From the NCBI GenBank assembly GCA_964390805.1, contig CAYMKL010000009.1, positions 1-64,000 of the forward strand: DNA of 64,000 nt, in the 5' to 3' direction. This DNA is from CAYMKL01 sp964390805 (GTDB taxonomy: Bacteria; Chloroflexota; Anaerolineae; VGOG01). The notes under the pieces were generated by a model. It did not search any database. It was not told the origin of the DNA and saw only the letters and a list, made by a program, of their open reading frames with translations. This document shows positions 25,085 through 34,151 of the stretch, one piece after another. Within the stretch, counting starts at the first letter, position 1; each line of letters opens with the position of its first letter. Position numbers and translations under genes: made by a program.

Positions 25085-27152
25085 CCTGGGTATTGACACC
25101 GGGGGTACCCACACTGACTTGATCTTAATAGATCGGGAAAGTGGCCAGGCCTGGACAGCCAAGGTCCCCACCACGCCGTCCGCTCCGCTAAAGGGAATCC
25201 TGCGGGGCATAGACCGGGTGCTGACCATGCGCGATAGCTCCAACTCGGGCATTCACATCACGCATCTGGACGAATTGATCTACGGCACCACCCTGGTCAC
25301 CAACATGCTCGTCCAGCACCAGGTGGTTGAAGCCGGTCTGATTACCACCAAGGGCTTCCGTGATGTGTTGGAGATTGGGCGCGCCTACCGCACCGGCAAT
25401 ATCTATGACATTCAGATGGAGCAGCGGCCTCCCTTGGTGCCCCGCCATCTACGGTTAGAAGTGGCTGAGAGAGCCAACTTCCAGGGCCAGGTGCTAGAGC
25501 CGCTGGACGAGGAGGGCTGCCGGGATGTGGTGCGCACCCTCAAGGCTCGAGGTGTCAAGTCTATCGCCGTTTGTCTGCTTCATAGCTACATCAACCCCAC
25601 CCACGAGCAGCGGATTAAGGCCATCATCGCCGAAGAGTATCCTGAAGCCCACGTCTCACTCTCGTGCGAGGTCAACCCAGTCTTCCGCGAGTATGAACGG
25701 ACTTGTACCACAGTGGTCAATGCCTATGTGACTCCCAGCATGGTGGAGCACCTGGACGATTTTGAGATACAGGCAAGCCAGAGAGGATTGCAGAGCCGGC
25801 TCTACACGATGCAGGCTAACGGAGGCAAGGCAACCTTTGGCGCAGCCCGGGAGTGTCCGGTGAACGTTACTAACTCTGGACCCATCGCCGGCGCCATCGC
25901 CGGCGCACACGTGGCCCGTCTCATCGGCTACCCTGACGCCATCACGCTGGACATGGGAGGCACCAGTTGCGACGTGGCTCTCATAGAAGATGGCCAGCCC
26001 AAGTTCACCGCCGTGAGCGACGTGGAGGGCTATCCGGTTCAAATCCCGACGATTGATCTAAGCATTGTGGGAGCTGGTGGCGGGAGCGTCGCTTGGATTG
26101 ACAGAGGCGGCGGCCTGCGGGTGGGGCCGCGAAGCGCCGGGGCTGACCCCGGGCCGGTTTGCTATGGCCTGGGGGGGACAGAGCCCACGGTCACTGATGC
26201 CAACCTGGTCACGGACCGCCTCAACCCCGATTACTATCTGGGTGGTGAGATGCGCCTTGATGTCGAGGCCGCCTGGCGTGCAGTTGACGAACGCATCGGG
26301 CGGCCGCTGGGGATGACGACCGTGGAGGCTGCCTGGGGCATTTTGCAGGTAACCAACGCCACCATGATCCGGGCCATCAAGCTGGTGTCCGTTGAACGAG
26401 GCTACGACCCCCGGGACTTTGCCCTGATCGCCTTCGGTGGAGCGGGACCTCTCCACGCCACGCGGCTGGCAGAGGAACTGGAGATCCCGGTGGTCATCGT
26501 GCCCCGCTTTCCGGGCAATACCTCAGCCCTGGGACTGGTGGTGGCCGATATGCGGCATGACTACGTTGCCACCCGCATCCAATGTATTGACGACGTGGAC
26601 CCTGCCACGTCCGAAGCGACTTTCCAGGAATTGGAGACGCAGGCCCGGAGCCAATTGAGTCACGAAGACATCCCAGAGGATCGCCAACACCTCTCTCGAT
26701 CGTGCGACATGCGCTACTTTGGGCAGGCGCACGAGTTGAACATCCCCGTGAGTGGCCAACTGGCAACCGACGAGGCTTTGCAACGCATCGGTCATGCCTT
26801 CCATTCTGTGCATCGTCGTACCTATGGTCACGCCATGGAGGGCGATCCGGTGGAAGTGGTGAACTACCGGGTGAGTGCAGTCGGAACCAGCCCCAAGCCG
26901 GAGTTGGTCGGGCATGGCGGCGGTGACGCTGATGCACTCAAGGGACAACGCGAGGTCTTCTTTGAGGATGGCCGTCTTCTCTGTCCCATCTACGAGCGCC
27001 GTTGGCTGAAACCGGGGCGTCAGATTGACGGGCCGGCGGTCGTGGAGCAGGTTGGCTCGACCACCCTTCTCTGCCAGCGTCAGAGCGCCCGCGTAGACAC
27101 ATACGGCAATCTCATTATCACCTTGACAGAAGGCGAGGAAAGAGGCCGATGA
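25074..27152 (+). CDS. hyuA: Hydantoinase/5-oxoprolinase subunit A
   Basis: ATP-dependent ring-opening enzyme subunit, 692 residues, acting on hydantoins, 5-oxoproline or related cyclic amides. The N-terminal ASKHA fold is visible as GIDTGGTHTDLILID, with the second phosphate strand at ITLDMGGTSCDVALI. FGGAGPLHA is typical of the C-terminal half. ATG 25074 follows GGAGGT and overlaps potC by 11 nt. Translational coupling with the transporter suggests that it acts on the imported compound. Confidence 0.85.
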   Translation: MGYSLGIDTGGTHTDLILIDRESGQAWTAKVPTTPSAPLKGILRGIDRVLTMRDSSNSGIHITHLDELIYGTTLVTNMLVQHQVVEAGLITTKGFRDVLEIGRAYRTGNIYDIQMEQRPPLVPRHLRLEVAERANFQGQVLEPLDEEGCRDVVRTLKARGVKSIAVCLLHSYINPTHEQRIKAIIAEEYPEAHVSLSCEVNPVFREYERTCTTVVNAYVTPSMVEHLDDFEIQASQRGLQSRLYTMQANGGKATFGAARECPVNVTNSGPIAGAIAGAHVARLIGYPDAITLDMGGTSCDVALIEDGQPKFTAVSDVEGYPVQIPTIDLSIVGAGGGSVAWIDRGGGLRVGPRSAGADPGPVCYGLGGTEPTVTDANLVTDRLNPDYYLGGEMRLDVEAAWRAVDERIGRPLGMTTVEAAWGILQVTNATMIRAIKLVSVERGYDPRDFALIAFGGAGPLHATRLAEELEIPVVIVPRFPGNTSALGLVVADMRHDYVATRIQCIDDVDPATSEATFQELETQARSQLSHEDIPEDRQHLSRSCDMRYFGQAHELNIPVSGQLATDEALQRIGHAFHSVHRRTYGHAMEGDPVEVVNYRVSAVGTSPKPELVGHGGGDADALKGQREVFFEDGRLLCPIYERRWLKPGRQIDGPAVVEQVGSTTLLCQRQSARVDTYGNLIITLTEGEERGR

Positions 27153-28939
27153 AAGTCAGTCCGATCACACTGGAAGTGATGCGCCACGCTTTCGCGTCGG
27201 TGGCAGAGCAGATGACGGCCACCGTCACTCACACCGGCTATTCGCCGATACTGAAGGAGGGTAAGGATTGCTCATCGGCGCTCTTTGACCAGCGGGGCCG
27301 TCTCATCGCCGAGGGGGCCAATGTTCCCATCCACCTCAATTGCCTGACGCCAGTGCTGGAGACTGTCTTGGCCCACTATTTTCCTGCCGAGAGCCTGGTG
27401 CCAGGAGATGTGATTCTGACCAATGACCCGTACGCCGGAGGCGGCTCAAGAGGGTCGCATCACACCAATGACATCATCTCCATCCAGCCGATTTTCTGGA
27501 ACGATGGGTTGTTGGGCTTTGCCATCATGATGGTTCATCACAGCGATGTGGGTGGGATGTGGTACGGTAATGGCGGCTGGAATCAGGAGATCTGGCAGGA
27601 AGGGTTGCGCTTGCAGCCGGTGAAGCTCTACAAAGCCGGGCAACTTGACGAGCAACTGCTGACATTGATCCTCAACAACTCTCGCCGACCCTACAACATG
27701 CGAGGCGATCTCCTGGCCCAGGTATCGGCCTGTTCCACGGGTGTCCGCGACATGGGTCGTCTGGCCGAGAAATACGGCATCGAGCTGCTGGAAGCCTGTG
27801 CGGAAGAGCTGATGGACTATTCGGAGCGACGGACGCGAGCCGAACTGGCAACGATCCCCGATGGTCGTTACGAGCACGAGGAATTCGTCCTGGAAGACGG
27901 CACGGCGGGCGGCCCGTACCGTCTCAAGGTTGCCATCGAGGTGCAGGGCGGCGACCTGCTGGTGGACTACACCGGTACAGATCCCCAGATCAGGGGCCCG
28001 ATCAACGCTCCCTGGTCGGCCACCTACTCCGCTACCCTCTATACCCTGCGCTGCCTGACCGACCCGACCATCCCCAGCAACGACGGTTGCCAGCGTCCCA
28101 TCACCATCCGTGCCCCCGAAGGGAGCCTGGTGAATTGCCAACTGCCAGCGGCCTGCTACCAGCGTATGGTCGTCTGCCATAGTCTGGTGGATCTGATCAT
28201 GGGGGCTCTGGCGCCCGCTGTCCCAGAGCGGGTAATGGCCGATTCCTGCGGCTGCATCTACAACAACGGCACCGGCATCAATTTGGAAAGCCACCCTCGA
28301 GGCGGAGACGTGGAAAATCGTCGGGGGTGGAGCGATTGCTGTAGCCACGGCGGTCTGGGAGCGCGATTCCGCAAAGATGGGATCAGCGCCATGGCCTGCC
28401 ACATAACCAACGTCGCCAACGCACCGGTGGAGGTCACTGAGATCGGAGGGCCGGTCTTGATTCTGGAGCGTTCGCTGCGTCCAGATTCCGGTGGGCCCGG
28501 CCACTACCGGGGCGGACTGGGGAGCATCTACACCTGGAAGGCGCTGGCCCACGATGTGCGCTCCAGTTGGACTGCGCAGAAGACTGCCATCCCTCCCCAG
28601 GGTGTCTTCGGTGGGAGGCCGGGAGAGGTTGGTCGCTGGATCGTCAGGAAGGCCAGCGGAGAGGACTATGAGCTGGAGCACGCCATCGGAACCGCTGAGC
28701 TGGGCTACGGCGACTCCGTGGCCTGCCTGATGGCCGGCGGTGGCGGCTATGGCGATCCATTCTTGCGTGACCCGGAGGCGGTGCGGCGAGATGTGATATA
28801 CGGCCTGGTATCCATCCAGAGTGCCCGGGATGACTATGGCGTGGTGATTGTGGATTCGGGAGCTTACGAAATTGACGTCGTCGCCACCGAGGCGCTCAGA
28901 AGCGAGCGCCGGGCTATGGAAGGGAACAACGGACTTTAG
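27149..28939 (+). CDS. hyuB: Hydantoinase/5-oxoprolinase subunit B
   Basis: 596-residue partner of HyuA. The family blocks DQRGRLIAEGANVPIHL, GDVILTNDPYAGGGSRGSHH and GGAGGYGDP-like GGGGYGDPFLRDPE are present. It overlaps hyuA by ATGA. Full length for HyuB (~520-600). The A/B pair with PotABC-type transport suggests uptake of a cationic cyclic ureide or lactam. That substrate is inference. Confidence 0.85.
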   Translation: MKVSPITLEVMRHAFASVAEQMTATVTHTGYSPILKEGKDCSSALFDQRGRLIAEGANVPIHLNCLTPVLETVLAHYFPAESLVPGDVILTNDPYAGGGSRGSHHTNDIISIQPIFWNDGLLGFAIMMVHHSDVGGMWYGNGGWNQEIWQEGLRLQPVKLYKAGQLDEQLLTLILNNSRRPYNMRGDLLAQVSACSTGVRDMGRLAEKYGIELLEACAEELMDYSERRTRAELATIPDGRYEHEEFVLEDGTAGGPYRLKVAIEVQGGDLLVDYTGTDPQIRGPINAPWSATYSATLYTLRCLTDPTIPSNDGCQRPITIRAPEGSLVNCQLPAACYQRMVVCHSLVDLIMGALAPAVPERVMADSCGCIYNNGTGINLESHPRGGDVENRRGWSDCCSHGGLGARFRKDGISAMACHITNVANAPVEVTEIGGPVLILERSLRPDSGGPGHYRGGLGSIYTWKALAHDVRSSWTAQKTAIPPQGVFGGRPGEVGRWIVRKASGEDYELEHAIGTAELGYGDSVACLMAGGGGYGDPFLRDPEAVRRDVIYGLVSIQSARDDYGVVIVDSGAYEIDVVATEALRSERRAMEGNNGL

Positions 28940-28970
28940 GATTTAACGGACACATGACAACCCCAGGCTC

Positions 28971-28994
28971 CCGCTGGACGGCCACGTCCAGCGG
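28971..28994. repeat. Hairpin in the hyuB-downstream intergenic gap
   Basis: Perfect 10-bp stem (28971-28980 with 28985-28994) and 4-nt loop. A weaker CAGGCC/GGCCTG hairpin follows near 29019-29036. The gap 28940-29124 otherwise holds a dispersed-repeat fragment (GACTACGCTCACCAC). Confidence 0.5.
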
Positions 28995-29124
28995 CCTGGC
29001 AAGCCAGAATTCCGTTTGCACAGGCCTCATGGGCCTGGATGGTTCGACTACGCTCACCACAGGCTTGGCAGTCCAGTCTGAGCAGGCTGAGCAGTTGCAT
29101 AATCTTCTAGCAAGGAGGAAACAA

Positions 29125-30240
29125 GTGAGACAACCTGAGGTTCTCATCGTTGGACTGGGGGGCGTGGGAAGCTGGGTGCTGGAGTTGCTGGCCCGCGTCG
29201 AGGGGATTTCGTATATCGTCGGGGCAGACTTCAATGAGGATTGGGGGCAACGCAAGGTCAATACCGTAGCAAGTGGGCTCGTCTTGCAGGGGTACTATCC
29301 CCGCCTGGAGTTCGTCAGAATAGACCTGCGAGACGTGGACGCCACGGCAGAGACCATTGCGCGCTTGCAGCCCCGGTTGATCTTCAACTGCGCCACGTTG
29401 CAGACCTGGTGGGTGAGACACCAGTATCTGACACCAGAGCAGGCAGCACGGCTGGGCGAAGCTGGCTCCGGCCCCTGGCTGCCCACTCACATGGCTCTGG
29501 CTCGCAAGTTGATGCTGGCTATCCAGACCTGTGGTTGGCAGGGCCACGTCATCAACAGCGGTTTCGCCGACGCCAGCAACATGGTGCTGGCCAAGCAAGG
29601 TCTGGCGCCGACCATGGGCCTGGGCAACATTGACCTCAGAGTGCCTGTTATCCAGTTGAGCGTAGCCCAGCGGCTCAACGTGCCAGTGCGCAACGTGAGC
29701 GTGTACGCCGTGCTCCATCACTACCACATTCGTACTTTCCGCAGTCCCCCTCCCGGCGGCATACCGCCCTACTTCTTGCGCCTCATGGTTGGCGACCACG
29801 ACGTTACCGGTCAGTTCGACACTGACCAGTTGCTCCAGGAATTGCCGCCAGGACTTAGTGCCAACCATCTCGACCCGGTGGTCGCTGCTTCCGGTGTCAA
29901 GAATGCCCTGGCCCTGCTGCGCGACACCGGCTTGTTGACCCACACCAATGGCCCACAGGGGTTGCCGGGCGGGTATCCGGTCCGTGTCAGCGCCGCTGGC
30001 GCCGAGGTGTTCCTACCTGAAGGGATTACACTTGAAGAGGCCGTGGCCATTAATGAAAACGCGCAGCGTGGCGATGGCATTGAGCGGATCGAAGACGACG
30101 GGACGGTGATTTACACCGAGAAGGCCGTCCAGATCATGAAAGAGGTTCTGGACTATGATCTGGCTCCACTGAAATTCGACGAATGTGACGAGCGGGCCGA
30201 GGAGCTTGTAGCGCGTTTCAGAGCCCTCGCCAACGAGTGA
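29125..30240 (+). CDS. Saccharopine dehydrogenase-like NAD(P)-binding protein
   Basis: 371 residues from GTG 29125, which follows CAAGGAGG. Frames open upstream translate repeat DNA and are rejected. The N-terminus is a Rossmann fold, LIVGLGGVGSWVLELLARV, with an acidic strand end and RPRLIFNCA-like segment (QPRLIFNCATLQTWW), as in saccharopine dehydrogenase/homospermidine synthase-type reductases. The C-terminal part (PEGITLEEAVAINENAQRGD) is not recognised. It probably acts on an amino acid or imine intermediate of this island. Reaction unknown. Confidence 0.6.
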   Translation: MRQPEVLIVGLGGVGSWVLELLARVEGISYIVGADFNEDWGQRKVNTVASGLVLQGYYPRLEFVRIDLRDVDATAETIARLQPRLIFNCATLQTWWVRHQYLTPEQAARLGEAGSGPWLPTHMALARKLMLAIQTCGWQGHVINSGFADASNMVLAKQGLAPTMGLGNIDLRVPVIQLSVAQRLNVPVRNVSVYAVLHHYHIRTFRSPPPGGIPPYFLRLMVGDHDVTGQFDTDQLLQELPPGLSANHLDPVVAASGVKNALALLRDTGLLTHTNGPQGLPGGYPVRVSAAGAEVFLPEGITLEEAVAINENAQRGDGIERIEDDGTVIYTEKAVQIMKEVLDYDLAPLKFDECDERAEELVARFRALANE

Positions 30241-30332
30241 CGGCAATCTATATCATCACCGAGGCCCAGATGGATGAAGTAGTGCGATTGCTGCGAGAGG
30301 CCATTCTTGAAGTAAGTGAAAGCCCTTGTTGA
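30241..30332 (+). pseudogene. Remnant of a class III aminotransferase C-terminus
   Basis: The frame reads YIITEAQMDEVVRLLREAIL then EVSESPC and a TGA stop at 30330-30332. It aligns with the last residues of the 19246 aminotransferase (FIITEAQMDEVARFLREAVL, EISGILI). No start or body is present. It marks a deletion, or a duplication breakpoint, between the dehydrogenase-like gene and the amidohydrolase. Confidence 0.75.
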
Positions 30333-30380
30333 GATCAGCCCTTTCCCCGCAGGATTCTTGATTCGGGACTGAAGAACCCT

Positions 30381-32213
30381 ATGCCTAATCTCATCCTTTA
30401 CAACGGCAGATTGGTGACCCAAGATGTCAGAATCCCTCAGGCCACTGCCCTCGCCACCCGCGAGGGCCGGTTTTTGGCCGTGGGAGACGACGGTGACATC
30501 CGGGCGATGGCCCGTCCCGGCACTCAACTGATTGACCTGAACAATCGTCTGGTCTTGCCCGGCCTGACCGATGCGCATTTCCATCTCTATGACTGGTCGC
30601 TCGGCTTGCGCCGTCTACCTCTGGCTGATGCGGTCTCGTTGTCCGACCTGCGCCAGCGGCTGGCTCAAAAGGCAAGCGAGGCGCCACGCGGCCACTGGAT
30701 CATGGGCCAGGGCTGGAACGAGACCCGCTGGCCCGATCCGCGCATCCCCACCCGGTCCGATCTGGACGATGTGGCCCCCGACCATCCCGCCATCTTGTGG
30801 CGCAATGATATGCACCTGGCCGTGGTCAACTCCAACGCGCTGCGGAAAGCGGGCATCACCGGTGATACCCCCGACCCGCCCGAGGGCGTCATTGATCGGG
30901 ACGAGTCGGGAGAGCCGACCGGAGTGCTGCGCGAGCTGGCCATCAACCTGGTGAGAGACGTCATCCCTCCGCCCATCGACGCCGAGGCAGCCGAAGCCAT
31001 GCGTGATGGATTCACTGTCCTCCATCGCCTAGGGCTAACCGGCATTCACGATTGCCGTATCATGGGCGGAGCCGATGGACTGCCGGCCTTTCGAGCTTAC
31101 CAACGTCTGCAGTCGTCGGGCGAACTGGCTCTGCGGCTGTGGATGCACATCCCCGGCAAGCGCCTGAACGAAGCCATCGCCCTGGGTCTGCGCACCGGCT
31201 TCGGCAACGACCGTTTGCGCGTGGGGCACGTCAAGTTCTTCGCCGACGGCGGCCAGGGCGCTCGCACGGCCTGGATGCTGTCGCCCTACGAAGACACAGG
31301 CCAGTGCGGCATGCCCCTGACGCCGATGGCAGAGATCGCCGAGGCTGTGCGCCGCGCCAATCAGGCGGGGCTGGCCTTGGCCGTCCACTCCATCGGCGAC
31401 CGCGCCAACCGAGAATTGCTCACTGTCTTCGAGCAACACGCAATACGCAACACGCAATACGTCCCCCACCGCATCGAGCACGTGCAGATAATCCGCCCCG
31501 AGGACGTAACCCGTCTGGCCCGCCTGGGCATCGTGGCCTCGGTGCAGCCCATTCACGCCACCGACGACATCCCGATGATCAAGCAGTCAGTGGGCTCGCG
31601 AGGGCGCTTTGCCTATGCCTTCCGCGACATGCTGGATGCGGGCGTGACCCTGGCCCTCGGCTCCGATGGGCCGGTGGCCGATCCCAACCCGCTATGGGGC
31701 ATCCACGCCGCTGTCACCCGCCAGCGGCGAGACGGCACTCCACCGGGCGGCTGGTACCCCCAGCAGCGCCTGACCGTGGCCGAGGCAGTGTGGGGCTTCA
31801 CCATGGGGCCGGCCCTGGCCAGCGGCCGGGACGCCGAGCTCGGCAGCATCACCCCCGGCAAGCTGGCAGACCTGATCGTCCTCGACCGCGACATCTTCAC
31901 CATCGAGCCCATGGAGATTGCCCAGACACAGGTGGTGATGACCGTCTTCGACGGGAGAGTGGTGTACCGACTAATGAAAGTACGCCTCAAGCTCTTTGCT
32001 GTTTTTCGTCGTTATCTGCCCCCTGGTACGAAGGGCAACGCCTGTGACGTGGAGGTTCCAGAGGGCACTCAGGTCAGCGATTTGCTGTCTCAGTTCGGCC
32101 TGTCGGAAAAGGAATCACGAACGATCCTGGTTAACGGTCGAGATGCCGGGCCCGATCGGGTTTTGCAGGATGGTGACGTCGTTGCCGCTTTCCCGACCAT
32201 GGCCGGTGGATGA
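30381..32213 (+). CDS. YtcJ-type amidohydrolase fused to a MoaD/ThiS-like domain
   Basis: 610 residues. Residues 1-530 are a metal-dependent amidohydrolase: DAHFHLYDW (metal His pair), KFFADGGQGARTAW, HSIGDRAN, HRIEHVQ, LGSDGPVADPNPLWG. The usual C-terminus (VVMTVFDGRVVY) runs directly into a beta-grasp domain from Met532 (MKVRLKLFAVFRRYLPPGTK) that ends in AAFPTMAGG, the Gly-Gly tail by which MoaD carries sulfur to molybdopterin. It could be a true fusion, or the MoaD part may also be translated alone from ATG 31974 (GGGAGA lies ~15 nt upstream). The next gene is a tungsten-dependent AOR, which needs this cofactor. A short repeat (ACACGCAATACGCAACACGC) sits in frame at about 31437. Confidence 0.8.
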   Translation: MPNLILYNGRLVTQDVRIPQATALATREGRFLAVGDDGDIRAMARPGTQLIDLNNRLVLPGLTDAHFHLYDWSLGLRRLPLADAVSLSDLRQRLAQKASEAPRGHWIMGQGWNETRWPDPRIPTRSDLDDVAPDHPAILWRNDMHLAVVNSNALRKAGITGDTPDPPEGVIDRDESGEPTGVLRELAINLVRDVIPPPIDAEAAEAMRDGFTVLHRLGLTGIHDCRIMGGADGLPAFRAYQRLQSSGELALRLWMHIPGKRLNEAIALGLRTGFGNDRLRVGHVKFFADGGQGARTAWMLSPYEDTGQCGMPLTPMAEIAEAVRRANQAGLALAVHSIGDRANRELLTVFEQHAIRNTQYVPHRIEHVQIIRPEDVTRLARLGIVASVQPIHATDDIPMIKQSVGSRGRFAYAFRDMLDAGVTLALGSDGPVADPNPLWGIHAAVTRQRRDGTPPGGWYPQQRLTVAEAVWGFTMGPALASGRDAELGSITPGKLADLIVLDRDIFTIEPMEIAQTQVVMTVFDGRVVYRLMKVRLKLFAVFRRYLPPGTKGNACDVEVPEGTQVSDLLSQFGLSEKESRTILVNGRDAGPDRVLQDGDVVAAFPTMAGG

Positions 32214-32223
32214 TTGCGTTTCC

Positions 32224-32256
32224 AGACTTCCAAAGTTTCCCAAACTTCGGAAGTCT
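32224..32256. repeat. Hairpin between the amidohydrolase-MoaD and AOR genes
   Basis: 15-bp arms with one mismatch (32224-32238 with 32242-32256) and a CCC loop, without a T-run. It may separate the messages of the two genes or block ribosome run-through. Confidence 0.6.
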
Positions 32257-32290
32257 TCACCACTATTTCAAAGAGGAGGACACCCAAGCA

Positions 32291-34135
32291 ATGTTTGGCT
32301 GGCACGGCAAAATACTCAGAGTAGACCTAACCAACGAAAGGGTCTCGGTAGAGGAGGTAGACCCCCAGACGGCCAAAGACTTCATCGGCGGCCGGGGCTG
32401 GGCTATCAAGTACCTTTACGATGAAGTGGATCCAGCCGTGGACCCTCTGGCGCCAGAGAACAAGCTTATCTTCGGCACCGGACCGCTCACGGCTACCCCC
32501 GCACCGACCGGTAACCGCTACGTGGTGACCACCAAATCGCCCCTCACCGGGGCGCTATCTTGCTCCAACTCCGGAGGCGTGTTCCCCACCGAGATGAAAC
32601 GCACGGGCTTCGATCTGTTCATCTTTGAAGGGAAGGCAGAGCGGCCGGTATACCTGTGGGTCAATGACGATGCGGATAAACAACATCCGGCGGAGATCCG
32701 CTCAGCGGAGCATCTGTGGGGCAAGAACGTCCATCAGACCGAGGACATCCTGCTAGAGGAGACCGACCCCAAGGCCAAAGTGGCTTGCATCGGCCCGGCT
32801 GGCGAGCGGCTGGTCAAGATAGCGGCCATTATGAACGACAAGCACCGGGCAGCGGCTCGCTCCGGGGTGGGCGCGGTCATGGGCAGCAAGAAGCTCAAAG
32901 CGGTGGTCGTGCGGGGCACGCAAAAGACGCCCCTGGCCGAACCCAAAGCAATGCGAGAACTGTGCAAGCTCGTGCACTCCGAGGTCAAGGCCGATGTCAA
33001 AAAAGGCTCGTCGCTGCGCGAGTATGGTACCGCCTACGTGCCGCCGGTGACCAACGAGATGGGCATCCTGCCCACCCGCAACTTTCAGACCGGGGTGTTC
33101 GAGGGGGTGGACAATATCAACGGGCCTACCCTAACAGAGAATTACCTGATTCGCCCCAAACCGTGCTTTGGCTGTCCCATTGCCTGCGGGCGGGATACGC
33201 GGGTGGATGATCCGGTGTATGGTGGGGAAGGGGAAGGCCCGGAGTACGAGACCATCGCCGCCCTGGGCAGCAGTTGCGGCATTGACAACCTGGCTGCGGT
33301 GGCCAAAGCCAACTACGTGTGTAACGAGCTGGGCGTGGATACCATCTCCATGGGCGTGACCCTCTCCTGCGCCATGGAAATGTACGAAAAGGGCATCCTG
33401 CCGGAAAGCGACGTAGGGCGACCGCTGGGCTTCGGCGACGCCGATGCGGTGATCGCGCTGGTCAGGAAGACGGCCTATCGGGAAGATTTCGGCGACGCCC
33501 TGGCCGAGGGCAGCTACCGACTGGCGGAGAAGTACGGCCATCCCGAATTCTCCATCACGGCCAGGAAGCTCGAGTTTCCGGGCTACGACCCTCGCGGCGC
33601 TAAAGGTATGGGCTTGCTGTACGCTACCTCCAACATCGGCGCTTCCCACATGGCTGGCGACCTGGCCTATGTCGAAGTCTTTGGCGTCCCTGAGAAGATA
33701 GACCCCCTTACCATCGAGGACAAGCCCCGGCTGATCAAGTTGTTCGAGGACGCCTTCACCGTCATTGACGCCGCCGGGCTGTGCGTCTTCCTGAGCGTCC
33801 GCTACCTGTTCGATCCCGACGTCAACCTGTGGCCCGCTCGCCTGACCAAACTGATGAACTACGCTACGGGCGCTGGCTACACCGAGGAAACGCTGCTCCA
33901 GGCCGGCGAGCGCATCTTCAACCTGGAACGGCTCTTCCTGCTGAAAGCGGGCTTCACCAAAGACGACGACACCCTGCCCAAACGGATGCTGGAGGAGCCC
34001 ATGCCCGAAGGCCCGGCCAAAGGGCACGTGGTGGAACTGGATAAAATGCTGCCCCAATTCTACCGGCTGCGCGGCTGGGACGAAAACGGCGCACCCACCG
34101 ACGCCAAGCTGGTCGAGTTAGGGTTGGCCCGCTAA
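32291..34135 (+). CDS. aor: Tungsten-dependent aldehyde:ferredoxin oxidoreductase
   Basis: Oxidises aldehydes to acids with ferredoxin, or reduces acids, using a tungsten bis-pterin centre. 614 residues. ATG 32291 follows AAAGAGGAGG. The [4Fe-4S] ligands are C292, C295, C299 (CFGCPIAC) and C498 (GLCVF), at almost the same positions as in the Pyrococcus enzyme. Pterin-binding blocks include NSGGVFPTEMKRTGFD, GVGAVMGSKKLKA and DPRGAKGMGLLYATSN. Together with the MoaD-like domain upstream and the aminotransferase and CoA-transferase downstream, it fits transamination to an oxo compound, oxidation, and CoA activation. Implies anaerobic metabolism. Confidence 0.9.
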   Translation: MFGWHGKILRVDLTNERVSVEEVDPQTAKDFIGGRGWAIKYLYDEVDPAVDPLAPENKLIFGTGPLTATPAPTGNRYVVTTKSPLTGALSCSNSGGVFPTEMKRTGFDLFIFEGKAERPVYLWVNDDADKQHPAEIRSAEHLWGKNVHQTEDILLEETDPKAKVACIGPAGERLVKIAAIMNDKHRAAARSGVGAVMGSKKLKAVVVRGTQKTPLAEPKAMRELCKLVHSEVKADVKKGSSLREYGTAYVPPVTNEMGILPTRNFQTGVFEGVDNINGPTLTENYLIRPKPCFGCPIACGRDTRVDDPVYGGEGEGPEYETIAALGSSCGIDNLAAVAKANYVCNELGVDTISMGVTLSCAMEMYEKGILPESDVGRPLGFGDADAVIALVRKTAYREDFGDALAEGSYRLAEKYGHPEFSITARKLEFPGYDPRGAKGMGLLYATSNIGASHMAGDLAYVEVFGVPEKIDPLTIEDKPRLIKLFEDAFTVIDAAGLCVFLSVRYLFDPDVNLWPARLTKLMNYATGAGYTEETLLQAGERIFNLERLFLLKAGFTKDDDTLPKRMLEEPMPEGPAKGHVVELDKMLPQFYRLRGWDENGAPTDAKLVELGLAR

Positions 34136-34151
34136 AATACGGAGGCGAGGA

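Noticed and set aside
27446..28681. 411-codon open frame on the minus strand
   Set aside because: Antisense to hyuB, without ribosome binding site or recognisable domain.
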